DNA from: Yponomeuta sedellus | Lineage: Eukaryota; Arthropoda; Insecta; Lepidoptera; Yponomeutidae | Length of the DNA: 64,000 nt | Assembly (NCBI GenBank): GCA_934045075.1 | Contig: OW203722.1 | Coordinates: 13,764,796 to 13,828,795, forward strand | Direction: 5' to 3' | In this document: piece by piece, positions 1-9,600 of the stretch | How the letters are laid out: each line of letters begins with the position of its first letter | Position numbering within the stretch: the first letter of the stretch is position 1 | Notes under the pieces: model-generated | Told to the model about the DNA's origin: nothing | The model's input: the letters and a program-made list of their open reading frames with translations, nothing else | Database searches by the model: none | Translations under genes and position numbers: made by a program

Positions 1-1345
1 TAAGGCTCGTAAAAAGACAGCATCATTGCAGATTTCAGTTCGGTGAGCTAAACCAACTACATTTTTCCACGCCATTAACTTTCGTTGGTACTTACTGTCA
101 CAAACGTTGTGTGAATATCGTCTTTATTTATATTTTCACGAATTTTATCTCGGTTTCGTTGAATTTTTAGGATTTGCTCTTTTCTATAATTATTATCACA
201 TATTCTATTTAACATCTTAAAGCTCAACATTTCGAAAACGTTATTTGTTCGAAGATCGATATTGGACCCGCATAATTATGTATAAGAATCAGGAGTCACA
301 TAAAACACAATTATTTTAAACATTTAGTTATTAGTTAATCTGTTAATAGAAACACACGTCTATAAAAATGAAAGTCCGCCTACAGAAGCTCTACCGGCTC
401 ACAAAGTTCTCACAGAAAAAATATTAGTGACGAACTAGAACATAACATGAATACATTATTTCTATGGAATAATTAGACCATATTTTCAGACTGGACGTCA
501 GCGGTAAGTTTCATCACAGCACACTGCCCGCCCCTGCCCCGCGCCGCTGGGCTTAATACTGTAAAAAAGAGAATTTATGCCGATCGCGCTGGGATCTGGC
601 GAATCATTTGGCGTCCAAATATTGGCGCTAAAAAGCTTTTGCTGGAGCAATTCCACGCCTTATAAAATGTTCTACTGCGCAGGCACTCTGGATGTTATCT
701 TTGTACGAATAACGCATCCAAATTGAGCGGATAAATTGAATTTTCGTGAATCACCATAATCAATTACGTGCGTAAGTATGGTGACACCCCTAAACGTATC
801 GTCACTCTGTAGCGAACGTATCAATCATGCTCGACACCGTATATGTGAATATTTATTCTTGTTTGCTCGGCTGGAGAGCTCGTAGTGAACTGTCAGGCGA
901 GGACAATATTGATGTTTGTCGCTGTTTAAATATTGTTCTGCAGATCCAGATTTATTTGAAGCACGAAATGAGCCCAGGCCTGTGTCTCAAAATGAAACTT
1001 ATGTGTGTGCCAAGTACATTCTCTTGTTCCTATCTGGCGTAAGCAGCTTTTCCTCATTATCCCACGTTTAGGTCAATTTGAGTCAAGCCTTCTGTTTTAT
1101 AAAAGTGTTCATGTTTGTACAATCTCATTATATATTAGGAAAAGGCAATTTGTGAACTACATTTTATTTTATTTGTTTGGTCTAGAGAACCGATCAAATG
1201 TTATGTGAAAGTAGAATAAAATAATTTTCGAGCTGGGTATTGTCATTGGCTAGGTAGGTACTTTAATCGTTTTCTGGTTTACACATGAGTTAAGGTTTAA
1301 ATCATGTATACAAGTACTTCTACTTACTTTTTTTTAGTTAGCCGT
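1..1345. other. Unannotated AT-rich sequence
   Basis: No gene or repeat recognised. A short GC-rich patch near 527-551 and a TATAAAA-like string near 660 are visible, but no downstream open frame or splice pattern supports a gene. Short frames around 827-1208 resemble no family I know. Confidence 0.4.
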
Positions 1346-1690
1346 GTTTGTGTCTCACTGCCGGGCAAAGCCCCAAGATATTCCATTCGCCGCTGTCTTG
1401 AGCAGTCATCTCCCATCCGACCTGTTCGATATCCGTCGCGTAGAACTCATTCAGTGGCAATTTTCCCCTATTTACCTGGGCGACTGACGGCCTGCCTAGT
1501 TCCACTTAAGTTTTGCAGTAACATCTTTAACATCAGCTGATTTGTTTCTGGAGCGGAGCGTGGTGTTTTGGATTCGCTCAATCCTTCTTACACCGAAGAT
1601 GCTGCGCTCCGTCGCCTGTGGGCAAACCTGGAGCATGGTCTTCTGTTCCACCTTCCACCTAAAAGCAGGCCTGAGCAAAGTCGGCTAGGA
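1346..1690 (-). pseudogene. Non-LTR retrotransposon relic: C-terminal end of the reverse-transcriptase protein
   Basis: On the minus strand, from about 1678, the frame reads TERSIFGVRRIERIQNTTLR followed by SADVKDVTAKLKW. This is the pattern that follows the RT domain in insect endonuclease/RT LINEs (a 'QR.ME..MLGV..RDR.RN..IR..T...D....AKLKW.W.GH' type block). A stop follows LKWN. Beyond it, shifted frames still show TEW-like and STRR/NRSDGRW-like pieces, then GFARQ at about 1350-1365, matching the usual 'EAFAQQW' C-terminus. It is therefore a 5'-truncated copy with at least one stop and several frameshifts, and it cannot make protein. The RTE-like clade is inferred from the pattern, not tested. 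Confidence 0.7.
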
Positions 1691-1782
1691 TAATATCTTC
1701 AAAATTTAGTGATTATACACAATAAATAGTTTTAAGTCTTTTTTTAAAACATAAATAATGATCATGGAACATCACAACTTTA

Positions 1783-1915
1783 CGTAATACGCGTGTATCC
1801 ATGTGAGGGGTAGGCAAATACCAAGGACGGACATTTGCCACAATCGTGACTGGTCACTTTCGCTTCATCAACGTTCATAAGTCGTTGCATGCACACCGGT
1901 GCTGGGTACTTTTTA
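1783..1915 (-). repeat. Dispersed repeat K, copy 1 (probable LINE 3' end)
   Basis: The reverse complement aligns with 7770-7920. Both contain GCATGCAACGACTTATGAAC, then a GAAGCGAA segment, a 'GGCAAATG' segment and 'TGCCTACCCCTC'. Further copies lie at 21020-21095, 28728-28800 and 51958-52065. The plus sense can be read as ...DHGKWQSLVSAYPSG then stop, like the C-terminus of LINE polyproteins, so this is probably a LINE 3' end plus UTR. That reading is inference; the repeat family itself is seen directly. Confidence 0.7.
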
Positions 1916-3829
1916 TCACAATTTTATTGCTCGTATGAACTTGAAACGTAGCAAATATATTAAAAAAAATCTGTTATATTCGTCTATTTATAGGTAGTCT
2001 AATACCTGACTTGCCGATTTTAAGAACCCATTCTCACCAACGCATATTCATCACTTACGGCGCTGATAGCATGGTTACCAGAAACTGACGTTTTTGGCGG
2101 AAATCGATTAAAGTCCTTGTTTCTTTCTAGACCCGTTCCAAAAGTTGCTTTTACTATAGTTAAAATTTCTGTAGGTATTTTTTTTGCAAAAAAGGCTTAT
2201 ACGTGACTAGGGTCAAGCGTAACCATTCTTACTTAAAAAATATATATAAAGGGAGAAATAATAAAGGTTGTCTGGAAGAGATCACTTTTAGTGATAAGGC
2301 CGCCGTTTGTACTCTTAGGTTAAGAAATATCTGTGTAATTTCCATTTTTATGTACAATAAAGTGTTCTCTATCTATCTGTTCTCTATCTAATGTAACATA
2401 ATGTATAGGTAATACATTTATTTGCATCAGCATAAACAATATGTAACTTTTATTTAAATTTTCACAGAAAAATAAAAGTAAACATGTATGTGAAATATAA
2501 CAAAACAAAACAGTCGTGAAGATTATTGGTTTGCAACCCGATAGACTAACTTGATTTTTTGTCGAAATATTCAAGTAAATTTGGTTGCAAATCAATAATG
2601 TGTATTACTTGCAAAAGTTTTAGTGCAAAAAGTCGTTAAAAGATTGTTTTTTTAATAGACTTCAGTCAACAATATAACAAGTCGCTTAAAATAAGGACTT
2701 CCTACTTATGAGAACATGAGCGTTTGTATGATGTGAGACCCATTAGTTTACTATTCGTCTATCTATAGTTAAGGATCTGTAGCTATTCTTAGAACAACCT
2801 ATATTGAAATTGATTGATCAATCTCTACCGCAGAGCCAGGTGTTAATAGGAGGTACCTGGGCCGAAGTAATATCAAAATATTGAACGATTTGTCTATGTC
2901 GCCGCGGCACTTTGTCAAGATCCCGCGATAACCTGCTGGAAACTCCTTCCATCTAACTTAGTGTTTCTGTTCCCCGAGCAACGCCCCCAATAGTCAGTAA
3001 AAATGTCGAAACTTGTTGAAACGGCGAGAGAACACAATGTTTATTACTGGAGGGCATAATCCTATTGTTTACCTTCAAAGCAATATAAAAGTTTGAAACA
3101 GTGCCCGCCATTGTTCCTCTTAAACGTCGTGTAATCGTTTGGTAATGTCGATTTTCCTTAACTCTTTTCAATGTTGTGTTCTAAATACGATTTACATTTG
3201 TAAACCATTAATTCCTATTGTTAAAATCTCACATATCACGTGAGCCGATACATTTTTTATTCATATCATAACGTACAAAAACGTATAACATACTTATAAA
3301 GTATTTTCCAATTAGGCACTTCACTCATTTTTCAACTTTAAATGAGAGGGGTTGTTAAACCTTCACGTACCTACGCACTCGTAATAGCTTAGAGGCTCTA
3401 AGCCCAAATCCGATTTCAACCCTCATTCAGACATAAACGTGCCACAAGAAATATTCATTTTTCGTCTCGGTTAGGCTCGGAGCGGGCGTTATCACGTCCA
3501 GTCAGATAGAACTTGTGTATAGTTTCGAGATTCGAGTGTCGAGTGATTGATAAGGGTAGCGGGCACCGCGTTGGCGGCCTCGGTCACGCGCCCGGGGCAT
3601 CGACGCACGTGATTCCGAAATACTTCTCAACGAATCTTACTCAACAATTTCTCAACATTCGCTGCATTTACCAACAAGAATTCTGGCCCAAAGTTTTGAG
3701 CCAACAATTTGAAATTATATTCGATTTAACAGGTCACTATAGTCGGATACTTTTATACAAAATCACGTTAAGTTTTGCCATAAGTATTCGATTTTGAAGT
3801 TTTAAACAGGCAAAAACGTCACACTTTCG
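1916..3829. other. Unannotated AT-rich sequence
   Basis: No recognisable gene, RNA or repeat copy. Short frames at 2203-2595, 2953-3171 and 3513-3797 have no family resemblance. Confidence 0.4.
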
Positions 3830-3975
3830 TTTGTAGCTTGCTACGATCGTATGTGGCGAAGAATTTCTTTACACGAACCGAAGCGCTCGTAGCAATCGTA
3901 GTAGTTCTTGTAGCTGTGCTCGTAGCAGGGCGTTGTAGCGGGTGACGTCTGTGCTACGAGTCGTAGCACTCGGGT
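3830..3975. repeat. GTAGC/GCTAC motif cluster 1
   Basis: About 140 bp carry roughly ten occurrences of GTAGC or its complement GCTAC (for example GCTCGTAGCAATCGTAG and GCTACGAGTCGTAGCAC) with irregular spacing. A second cluster lies at 33265-33365. No tandem period is obvious. It may be a degenerate minisatellite or repeat-derived; its function is unknown. Confidence 0.5.
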
Positions 3976-4152
3976 CCTCCTTTTGATGGAGCGTACTTTC
4001 TGTGACATTTGAAATAACAGAGGAACGATCTTGTTTATTTTCAGCGTCGGAATTTCTCCCCCTTACATTGTTCAAACGTTGATCCCCAGCTGATCACCAA
4101 TTTGTTTGCTCGAATGGTTAATTTGGGAATAAACCCCGCTGTTGCTGCTTTG

Positions 4153-4190
4153 GTCCATTACATGTGAACAATTATTCACATGTAATGGAC
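4153..4190. repeat. Perfect 16-bp inverted repeat, 6-nt loop
   Basis: The arms GTCCATTACATGTGAA (4153-4168) and its exact complement (4175-4190) flank the loop CAATTA. It forms a strong hairpin on either strand. No flanking target duplication is visible. Confidence 0.85.
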
Positions 4191-4915
4191 AATATCCACG
4201 CAATTGTCTATAATATTAAATGTGAGGTAGCCGTAATTTTTACAAGCTATACGAAGCAGCCTTCGAGTAACGTGTTTGAGGTAGGGCGGCTATCCGATGC
4301 TGTTTGCAACAAACTTACAGAGCGAATTGCTCCGTAAAACACTTGCACAGTGCGAATGCGCTCGTAAACTTAAACTGACAGTGCGCTATAAACTTTTATA
4401 TTTACAATTCAACCAGATAAAGTATACCAAGATGCGAGTAGCTGGGTGACCAGTTGTAGAGGTCTTTTATAATATTTTTTATTTCAATTTCTTTAGAGCC
4501 TCTTATTGCACCAATGTGTGTTGGTTTAAGGGATCAAAAACCATGCGTTCATCCTCTTCCAGACGCAATGGAAAAGTTTAGTTAAAAGGAAGTTGTCAGA
4601 GACATTTGTCAGTTATTATAGAATTTGTTTTTCATGGAAATAGTGCCTCGCGGTGAATAATGGAACTGCACCCGTTGCAATACCGCTGCCAGATTATGTG
4701 CAATGAGTTTGCTTTGCTCAACACTACAGTTTTCAACAAATATTTGCTTTGTCTCCTCTGAATGAGACCGCGTTAATATTTATGGTGTTTTGTTTTTGTA
4801 ACAAAGCTGTTTACCGAGATGCCACTACGGATTATTGCAATTTTATTTTTCTACTACTAACAATATTGTTTCTTGTTTGGAATCAACTTTATATTTTTTA
4901 AGTTATAAAATTTTA
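4191..4915. other. Unannotated sequence
   Basis: No gene, RNA or repeat copy recognised in these roughly 700 bases. Confidence 0.4.
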
Positions 4916-5068
4916 ATCGTGAGGAAACCTGAGTGTCTGAGATGTTCAAATATCCCAGCTTGAATTTGCCAATCCGCGGTGGACACGCGTGGTAATTAAG
5001 CCCATATTCGCTCTCTCTCTCTAAGAGAAGGCCTTTGCCCAGTGGTACATTTATAGGCCTGATAAAAA
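4916..5068 (+). repeat. SINE family C, copy 1
   Basis: It contains the family body GTGAGGAAACCTGAGTGTCT, then TTGCCAATCCGCGGTGG, an ACGCGTGGTAATTAAGCCC block, a CT-rich/AGAGAAGG block and a tail close to CCCAGTGG-ACATTTATAGGC. Related copies are at 5470-5575, 10425-10620, 10740-10935, 17375-17475, 55185-55385 and 60608-60755. The tail resembles the sequence after the FAQQW-type C-terminus of insect LINEs, suggesting a LINE-derived 3' end (inference). The 5' head is missing here. Confidence 0.75.
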
Positions 5069-5148
5069 AAGTGCATAAGCTGGCTTAATATGTATTATAA
5101 TTAATACATGATTGCAGAATTATAATAACGTTAAAATACAATTTATAA

Positions 5149-5410
5149 GCGCTCGTGGCCTAGCGGAACCGAGTAATTGGAATCAATCACTTGGGTTAAG
5201 CCATAACAGGCGCGGTCAGGTACTGGATGGGTGACCGTCCCGTGACTACCGCTAGTGGCATTTTTTCCGAGCGCTTCCGTGCTTCACAAGGCACGTTAAG
5301 CCTTGCGAAGCACGGAACCAGCGGTCCCGGCTGTCATGTAATGGCAGTCGTTAAGCCATGTCGGAGGCCTTATGGGCGGCTTGATAACTTCTGACACTGT
5401 CTTACAATCG
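5149..5410 (+). repeat. 5S-rRNA-derived SINE, copy B1, with 12-bp target duplication
   Basis: The head is 5S-like: AATCACTTGGGTTAAGCC (box A region), GGCGCGGTCAGGTACTGG, then ATGGGTGACCGTCCC (box C region), in the order and spacing of the 5S internal Pol III promoter. A non-5S body follows (GCCGG-type/GCTGTCATGTAATGGCAG, GTTAAGCCATGTCGGAGGC, CTTGATAACTTCTGAC). A perfect direct repeat TACAATTTATAA flanks it (5137-5148 and 5411-5422), showing retroposition. Unlike copies at 39.6, 53.1 and 56.0 kb it ends at CTTACAATCG, without the LINE-like tail. It also carries an inverted duplication (CGTGCTTC...GAAGCACG) near 5280-5320. This is not a functional 5S gene: the 5' and 3' ends of 5S are absent. 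Confidence 0.85.
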
Positions 5411-5469
5411 TACAATTTATAATTACTTAATTACTAAATACAATAAACACTGAATCATGAGTAAACTTG

Positions 5470-5575
5470 AATGTATGAGGTTCATTCTGTGTTTGAAATA
5501 GCCTATCCGTGATGGGAACACGTGGTGATTAAGCCCGTACTCCATTTACTATGAGAAAGCCTATGCTATAACTAT
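5470..5575 (+). repeat. SINE family C, copy 2 (degenerate)
   Basis: GAAATAGCCTATCCGTGATG, then GGAACACGTGGTGATTAAGCCC and ATGAGAAAGCCTATGC parallel the C1 body with many substitutions. There is no clear head or tail. Confidence 0.55.
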
Positions 5576-7045
5576 TTGAAATATTGTTACAAGATACCAT
5601 TTGATTATATATAAATTTGAAATAAAAAATAGACTCTAAAGTCTCTAAGTTAGGTAGATAGGCTTCTTAAAATACCCAAGTATGGGAAAAACTTAAAACA
5701 GAAAAAACATGGCATTTGCATATATGCAATGAGATGATTTCTACAGCGTCCAGTGGTGCCTTACCCAAGATAAGTGAAGGGGACCACTCGGACGCTGCGT
5801 TGCCTGGTACATTGTTATAGATGGAGTTGACTTGTACAGCACCTATAACATCCTGACAGCAGAGCTTAGTCGGCCTAGCCCACAGGAAAGACCAGTGCGG
5901 AACCAACTACAGGTTTCCTAACGATGTAAAAAAGAAGACGCCTTACTAAAAGTATCTAGGTAAATTTTGCAGGAAGCAGCAGTTCTGTATCTAGTTTGCA
6001 CGTTTTTGGTGTGAAAATATTGCCTTGATAATTTTCTCGTCAGTAAAAAGTGTTTCGCTGTTTTTTTGGCCTTTACCTTTTTAACATAAAGAGCTCAGTG
6101 ATGCCCTTTTCGTACTATAAATAATGGTAACAACGTCCACGGTTATGATTTTGTTCAATGTAAAACGCCTTGGAGTGTTAGAAGGTATTTTTTCCACTCA
6201 CTAACAATCAGGCCGAGGGAATTCATAGCAATTTACTGCTTGTAATTAGCGTTTGAACGGTCCTCCATATTTTGTCGTCTGCCATGGCACTAAGATCCCC
6301 TGAGCCAATTAAGTTGAACGTTGCACCAGTAATGGCAGATAGCCTGAAATGTGGGGCAAATTAAATTGCTTGAGACTGCCCGTTATCGTCCAGCTATCAG
6401 TTAGCGAGGCCCGCCCGTTCGCACCCAAGGTAGGTCGAGTGGTTGCGCGTCTAGGTTAAAAACATAAATAGTTTATTAAAAAAATTGTCAATCACCACAA
6501 AAATATAAATGAAAAATATATTATAATGTAATGCCTGTCGGTCACTTCGCGTACCATCAGATTTTTTCCTATAAGTTATATCGTATATTGATTACCAGTG
6601 TCGCCTATCAGCCTTTCACTTTCACTCAGTAAATATCTACTATATAGTTATGCCCCGTCAGAATCCTCAAAAAGCATGAGAGAGGCAGGTACTTCATATA
6701 CATACATACTTATTGAAATCTTCAATTCAGATTCGGTAGTTTGGTACTTAATAGACTATTATTTATTTATAAAAATACGATTTCCTGAAACCCTACCCAT
6801 ATGCAGTTTAAATCCACCTTCGTTTTACGCTAAACTATATTTAAAGAGAAGCGGTTTTATAAATAACATTATATGATTTTACAAAATTTAATGAATTGCT
6901 TTTTTCTTTGTTTCAGGTGATCAGTGGCGTTCGTTTGAATTACGGTTGAACTGGACGGACAAAATATTGAAATTTAGTGCAATTTTGAACTTATGACAAC
7001 TTTTGTCAATTCTAGTTAATAAGTAAGTTTTCTTCTATTAGGTAA
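5576..7045. other. Unannotated sequence
   Basis: Nothing convincing. Around 5730-5760 a segment GATGATTTCTACAGCGTCCA resembles one at 52508-52530 inside a LINE relic, so 5720-5905 may be a very decayed repeat. Evidence is too short to call. Confidence 0.35.
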
Positions 7046-7049
7046 TTGG

Positions 7050-7057
7050 TATATAAA
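7050..7057 (+). promoter_or_regulatory. Candidate TATA box upstream of the small ORF
   Basis: TATATAAA lies about 160 bp upstream of the 39-codon ORF at 7209. An AAAG|GTAAGATAA string just before the ORF (around 7196-7205) would also fit a 5' splice donor, which would make the ORF intronic. Weak evidence: such strings are frequent by chance in AT-rich DNA. Confidence 0.15.
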
Positions 7058-7208
7058 GTGTGTGTCTAGGTAATTTATAACAGAGCGTCGTAGTCTTAGC
7101 AAGTTGTAGTAAACTATTAGTTAGTGTCAATACAGTAAGTGTTCGAGTAGTTTACCAAGGATTTACACCGTTACCAAGTGCTGGAGTCTATTGAAAGGTA
7201 AGATAAAT

Positions 7209-7328
7209 ATGTTCTCCCCATTTAAGAGGATAGCTGTGAGAAAGTGTCCTGTTTGTATGGACCGAGACACTATGAGCGAGGTAGAACGGAAGATGGGACA
7301 GTTTTACACTATGTTATCGGTTGAGTAA
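7209..7328 (+). CDS. Small hypothetical ORF with a CPVC motif
   Basis: An ATG-initiated frame of 39 codons ends at TAA. It begins MFSPFKRIAVRKCPVCMDRD and continues with a charged segment ending in VE. The single CPVC at residues 13-16 is a half zinc knuckle; no second cysteine pair is present. The stop is immediately followed by the foldback at 7337-7457. I do not recognise it, and its length is compatible with chance. Confidence 0.15.
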   Translation: MFSPFKRIAVRKCPVCMDRDTMSEVERKMGQFYTMLSVE

Positions 7329-7336
7329 TAGTACAT

Positions 7337-7457
7337 TACACAACTAGGGTGGTAATACAAAGGAAGGCCGAGATCGCAGAAGTTTGCGGCCCGAGCTGCA
7401 AGCGAGGGACGTAAATATGCGATCGAGAGCTTTCTTTATTACCTCCCGTGTTGTGTA
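7337..7457. repeat. Foldback (hairpin) element, about 121 bp
   Basis: The left arm TACACAACTAGGGTGGTAAT pairs imperfectly with the right arm ending TTATTACCTCCCGTGTTGTG. The centre carries GCCCGAGC...GCGAGGG. A second foldback at 38684-38865 has the same kind of centre and also starts after TAATAGTACATTA. It may be a MITE or another structured repeat. No clear target duplication. Confidence 0.6.
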
Positions 7458-7559
7458 CATCTTTTCATGTCTACACTTGGCCAGAAAGCGGCTTTTTCCG
7501 TACGCGCAGCGTGCGAAAAAAGCACTTTATTGCCAGGTGTGGCATAAACTATGTTATAG

Positions 7560-7669
7560 CATAGTTAGAATATTTTCGGGGCTTAATCGCTCTAGTAATT
7601 TATTGCTATGTTACCTCGATGTTTCGACGACGTTACAGTCATCGTGGTCACGAAAATATTCTAACTATG
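7560..7669. repeat. Perfect 19-bp inverted repeat
   Basis: CATAGTTAGAATATTTTCG at 7560-7578 is the exact complement of 7651-7669, with a 72-bp spacer. It lies 100 bp from the foldback at 7337-7457 and could belong to one larger non-autonomous element. Confidence 0.7.
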
Positions 7670-7769
7670 TGTACAAGTCGCGAAAGTTTAAAATATGTTA
7701 TATCTTATAGCAATTTGGTGATTCAAAAAACCGTTATTTCTAAAGTTGTTTTTACTGGGAACGTATTAG

Positions 7770-7920
7770 CAAAGTACCCGGAACCGGCGTACGTGCATGC
7801 AACGACTTATGAACGTTGAAGAAGCGAAGGTGATCTGTCAGGATCATGGCAAATGGCAGTCTCTGGTCTCTGCCTACCCCTCTGGGATGCAGGCGTGAGG
7901 TTATGTATGTATGTGTATGT
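7770..7920 (+). repeat. Dispersed repeat K, copy 2
   Basis: Inverted relative to copy 1 at 1783-1915 and the best preserved. It contains GCATGCAACGACTTATGAAC, GATCTGTCAGGATCATGGCA and TCTGCCTACCCCTCTGGGAT, and ends in a run of GTATGTATGT. A frame reads like a LINE C-terminus (DHGKWQSLVSAYPSG then stop). Confidence 0.75.
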
Positions 7921-8300
7921 TTTTTTACTGATTATGATAGTTTTAATCGGCCGTAAAAACGAATTCCTAAAACATTTACTACCCTGGTAGATATCCCTTG
8001 ATTCCTTTACGTATTAGTGCTCACTTGATAGGTACTTAGTGTATACTTAGGCTTGACTCGAATTGAGAACTTCAAAGAGCTTATGAATTAAATTAGATTC
8101 TGAAAATGTCAGCGTCTCGCGTCTTAGCCTTTTTACCATTGAATTATTTGTGTACGGCAATTTGCAACTTTTTTAAAAACACAATTTAATATTAAATTTG
8201 AACCGCTTGGCCAAAGGATCGGCGAGAACACAATCAATTTATACATAGTTTTCCTTAATGACAGGCGATGCTATGACATAATCCTATATTAAAAAGATCT
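7921..8300. other. Unannotated sequence
   Basis: Nothing recognised. Confidence 0.4.
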
Positions 8301-8307
8301 TATCGCG

Positions 8308-8370
8308 ATTATTTATTAGGTAAAAGTAACGTCGAAAAGTAAGCTAATTACAATTTACCTAATAAATAAT
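8308..8370. repeat. Perfect 17-bp inverted repeat
   Basis: ATTATTTATTAGGTAAA (8308-8324) is complementary to 8354-8370, with a 29-nt loop. The string ATCGCGATTATTTATTAGGT recurs at about 39507, just upstream of the chimeric 5S retroposon, so this is part of a dispersed element. Confidence 0.7.
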
Positions 8371-8389
8371 TTATAATAACATAACATTT

Positions 8390-8575
8390 ATATACAGGCA
8401 CATACATTGCTTCTTGCCCCACACTAGGACACTCTGTGTCGTGAGAAACAGAAACGGCGACATAACAAACATGTAAACATTCAAGACCTAGGATTTTTTT
8501 TCGTTACCAGCCGGAGAACCCGGGACTTCTCGCATGGTAGGCAGACGCACTACCGCTGCACCACAGAGGCTGTCA
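8390..8575 (-). repeat. tRNA-derived SINE family E, copy 1
   Basis: On the minus strand, a head with CTCTGTGGTGCAGCGGTAG, TGCCTACCATGCGAGAAGTC and CCCGGGTTCTCCGGCTGG is tRNA-like (decayed box A and box B). The body then reads GAATGTTTACATGTTTGTTATG and the end CCTAGTGTGGGGCAAGAAGC. The same order occurs at 45020-45215 on the plus strand. Confidence 0.8.
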
Positions 8576-8820
8576 AAAAATATATAAAGATGTAGATTAC
8601 AGAATATAGCTGTGACAAAGACCTTGCAGGACCATGGCAGAAGGGACGTGGGACGGAATGCAGAAAAAATGCGCTTTTAATCCAATTCAATTTCATACAA
8701 AATGTACTGAAGGGACGGGACTACGCACACACGGTAAGGACGTCTCTTTTGTGTGGGCTTTTCCAGGTACCTTTTATGTAGCCGCTGGCTTCGAGTTCGT
8801 TTAAGATTCAACTACATAAT

Positions 8821-9392
8821 AATGACGTGCTCCGCAAGGCACGTTAAGCCTTTGGTGCCGGCTGTCATGTAATGGCAGTCGTTAAGCCAGGTCGACGGCC
8901 TTAGTTAGTTAGTTAGACCCGAGATTGCCGCACTTAGCCTAATGATTGGGCCATTGTACGTAGTGGAGCTGTGAGTTTACTCCAGCCAGCCTATCTCTTT
9001 CCAGAAAGCCAGCAGTGCTCCGATGTCACTGCGGGCTTTCTGAAGGGAAGGGGCTTCCCAATGATGGCGGTCCGTTGCTTTTCCACGCCTTCACAGTGAA
9101 TGGTCACGTGGGCGGGTGTTTCCTCTTCTTTGAGGCATCCCCGGCAAAGCGGGCTGTGTTGGTTAGACCTATATTGTAGAGATGTCTGTTGGGTGAGCAG
9201 TGGTCTGTTAAGATTGCCACAGCTTCGACGGCCTTATGGGCGACTTGATAACTTCTGACAGTAAGGCCCGCCACTGTCTTACAATCCTTTACCAATCCGG
9301 ACTGGGCCCCATGGTGGAGTATACCCTTCCTGCGATGCAGTAAGAGTCACGTGCCTCTGCAGCGAGGACATACCAAGGGTTGATATCAGAAG
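8821..9392 (+). repeat. 5S-derived SINE copy B2, 5'-truncated, interrupted by a LINE
   Basis: The body from GCAAGGCACGTTAAGCC through GCCGGCTGTCATGTAATGG, then (after the LINE insertion) TTATGGGCGACTTGATAACT and the tail ending in AGGGTTGATATC. The 5S-like head is absent, consistent with 5' truncation during target-primed reverse transcription. TACATAAT occurs immediately before (8813-8820) and after (9393-9400), a likely 8-bp target duplication. The body is split at 8903/9225 by the LINE fragment at 8904-9224. Confidence 0.8.
8904..9224 (-). mobile_element. 5'-truncated LINE with (TAAC)n tail, nested in the 5S SINE
   Basis: The insertion is bounded by a perfect 12-bp duplication of its host, TCGACGGCCTTA (8892-8903 and 9225-9236). 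On the minus strand it reads AILTDHCSPNRHLYNIGLTN. After a one-base frameshift it reads SPLCRGCLKEEETPAHVTIH and then CEGV. This is the conserved C-terminus downstream of RNase H in R1/I-type non-LTR elements, with a CxxC...H...C knuckle. A UTR and a (TAAC)3 terminus follow. It is dead: only about 320 bp remain, with one frameshift. Its last 60 bp match the 3' end of the SINE at 15587-15847. Confidence 0.85.
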
Positions 9393-9469
9393 TACATAAT
9401 TATGTTTGTTGATTGTCTTTTTTTTCTATTCAATATTCAACCATAAAAATGCCATGAAGGTGCGCTGTA

Positions 9470-9600
9470 TGGTCACATGCACTAACATGTAAGCACTTCA
9501 CCTTGTCAAAGTCTAATTAGTTAATTTCTCATACATCATGCTAGAGGAGCTTAATGTGACAAAGTTCTAACGTGTTTACATGTTAGTGCACCCGACTGTA
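9470..9600. repeat. Foldback/MITE-like hairpin
   Basis: TGCACTAACATGTAA (9478-9492) is the exact complement of 9576-9590. Similarity between the arms continues inward (CACTT..TTGTCA against its complement) with mismatches, giving a structure of about 130 bp. No target duplication identified. Confidence 0.6.

Noticed and set aside
5165..5260. Possible 5S rRNA gene
   Set aside because: Only the internal promoter region is 5S-like; the ends are missing and a target duplication marks it as a retroposon.
5667..5906. 79-codon minus-strand frame, possibly LINE-derived
   Set aside because: Only about 25 bp resemble the LINE relic at 52500-52740; the protein shows no LINE motif.
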